23,294 nucleotides of DNA from contig JBHLNL010000037.1 of the NCBI GenBank assembly GCA_048941605.1, positions 1-23,294 on the forward strand, read 5' to 3'. Positions 22,989 to 23,294 of this stretch are shown piece after piece. Numbering within the stretch: the stretch's first letter is position 1; every line of letters begins with the position of its first letter. The stretch comes from Loki-b32 sp048941605. Lineage in GTDB: Archaea; Asgardarchaeota; Lokiarchaeia; Sigyniarchaeales; SOKP01. The notes below the pieces were generated by a model. It was not told the DNA's origin, ran no database searches, and was given only the letters and a program-made list of their open reading frames with translations. The position numbers were made by a program, and so were the translations under genes.

Positions 22989-23132
22989 CTCAAACCTTTC
23001 TCTTCTTTTAATATTTTAAAATGAAATCTTTTTTCAATATAGAACTAATTATTAAGCTAAGAATATTAAAAGATGCCTTTTCTTAAAATTTTTATAAATT
23101 AAGTTTTCACTATGACTGAGATATAAAGAAAA

Positions 23133-23242
23133 TGGTAGCGGGGGTTCGATTTGAACGAACGAGTCTGCAGATCTTTCGTTAGTGAAAGATCCTTCTCAGG
23201 GTTATGAGCCCTGCGGCATAAACCAGGCTAGCCCACCCCGCT
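23133..23242 (-). tRNA. Initiator tRNA-Met (CAT) with an interrupted variable loop
   Basis: On the minus strand the acceptor AGCGGGG pairs with CCCCGCT over 7 bp, including the A1-U72 pair typical of archaeal initiators. The anticodon arm CAGGG-CTCATAA-CCCTG has the three consecutive G-C pairs of initiator tRNA. The T-arm is GTTCG-TTCAAAT-CGAAC. Discriminator A and an encoded CCA (23133-23136) follow. Between the anticodon arm and the T-arm lie 36 nt (23161-23196) instead of about five. About 30-31 nt of these form a hairpin and are best read as an intron. Confidence 0.9.
23164..23194 (-). other. Probable intron (about 30 nt) in the variable loop of tRNA-iMet
   Basis: The insert contains GATCTTTC-ACTAAC-GAAAGATC, an 8-bp perfect stem with a 6-nt loop (23170-23191). 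The flanking bases give only a relaxed splice motif: an imperfect TGAG/TGCA helix and 3-nt bulges. The cut sites cannot be fixed from sequence alone, so the ends given are approximate. Confidence 0.6.
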
Positions 23243-23272
23243 ATGAAAGTAATTTCAGGGTTGAATTGTACG

Positions 23273-23280
23273 TTTTATAA
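23273..23280 (-). promoter_or_regulatory. TATA box-like element of the tRNA-iMet gene
   Basis: On the minus strand TTATAAAA lies 31-38 nt before the tRNA 5' end. With normal archaeal spacing, transcription would start a few bases before the tRNA, leaving a short leader for RNase P. Confidence 0.45.
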
Positions 23281-23294
23281 TCTAATTATATATG

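Noticed and set aside
1..23294. CRISPR array, insertion sequence or prophage genes
   Set aside because: No regularly spaced repeats, transposase, integrase or phage structural genes were seen on either strand.

Overview
The window is AT-rich archaeal DNA, most likely from an Asgard (Lokiarchaeia-like) archaeon. Archaeal hallmarks are TFB, RNA polymerase subunit P, aIF2-beta, NMD3, RIO1, a Dim2/Pno1-type KH protein, pantoate kinase, the methanofuran enzyme MfnB, archaeal UMP kinase, FtsZ, multi-OB RPA and tRNA genes with bulge-helix-bulge introns. A roadblock/longin-like protein, a RING-like zinc finger and two proteasome-chaperone-like proteins point towards Asgard. This placement is inferred from gene content, not from a database search.

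Layout, left to right. Positions 1-344 hold the 3' end of an unknown gene, followed by the large RPA1-type single-strand DNA-binding protein on the minus strand. Positions 2442-6809 form a cofactor and nucleotide block: a HisA/HisF-related protein, a RING-like zinc protein, MfnB, pantoate kinase, UMP kinase and a small membrane zinc-ribbon protein, mostly as convergent or divergent pairs. At 6918-7079 lies a tRNA-Leu(CAA) gene that appears to carry two introns. It abuts a minus-strand block (7080-9486) with a PAC3/PAC4-like protein, a Cys/His protein with a charged N-terminus, a roadblock-like protein and a zinc-finger protein. Positions 9646-12890 hold TFB, RpoP, a PAC2-family protein, a YkgJ-type Cys-cluster protein and a SWIM zinc-finger protein. 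A short GC-richer island (about 13033-13120) has no clear identity. Then come a DUF885-type peptidase, a small CxxC protein, a two-gene unit of a GT4 glycosyltransferase plus a PLP decarboxylase-fold protein lacking the usual catalytic Cys, and ftsZ with a small unknown gene.

Positions 19042-22988 are a tight minus-strand information-processing cluster: RPA2-like protein, aIF2-beta, DUF424, NMD3, RIO1 kinase and KH protein. Its genes link translation initiation with maturation of both ribosomal subunits. The window ends with an initiator tRNA-Met gene whose variable loop is interrupted by about 30 nt.

No insertion sequence, prophage, CRISPR array or rRNA gene is visible. No stretch above 300 bases lacks a gene. 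Start signals are mixed: some genes have a TATA-like box about 25 nt before the start codon (probably leaderless), others have a Shine-Dalgarno-like motif, and several starts are TTG or GTG.
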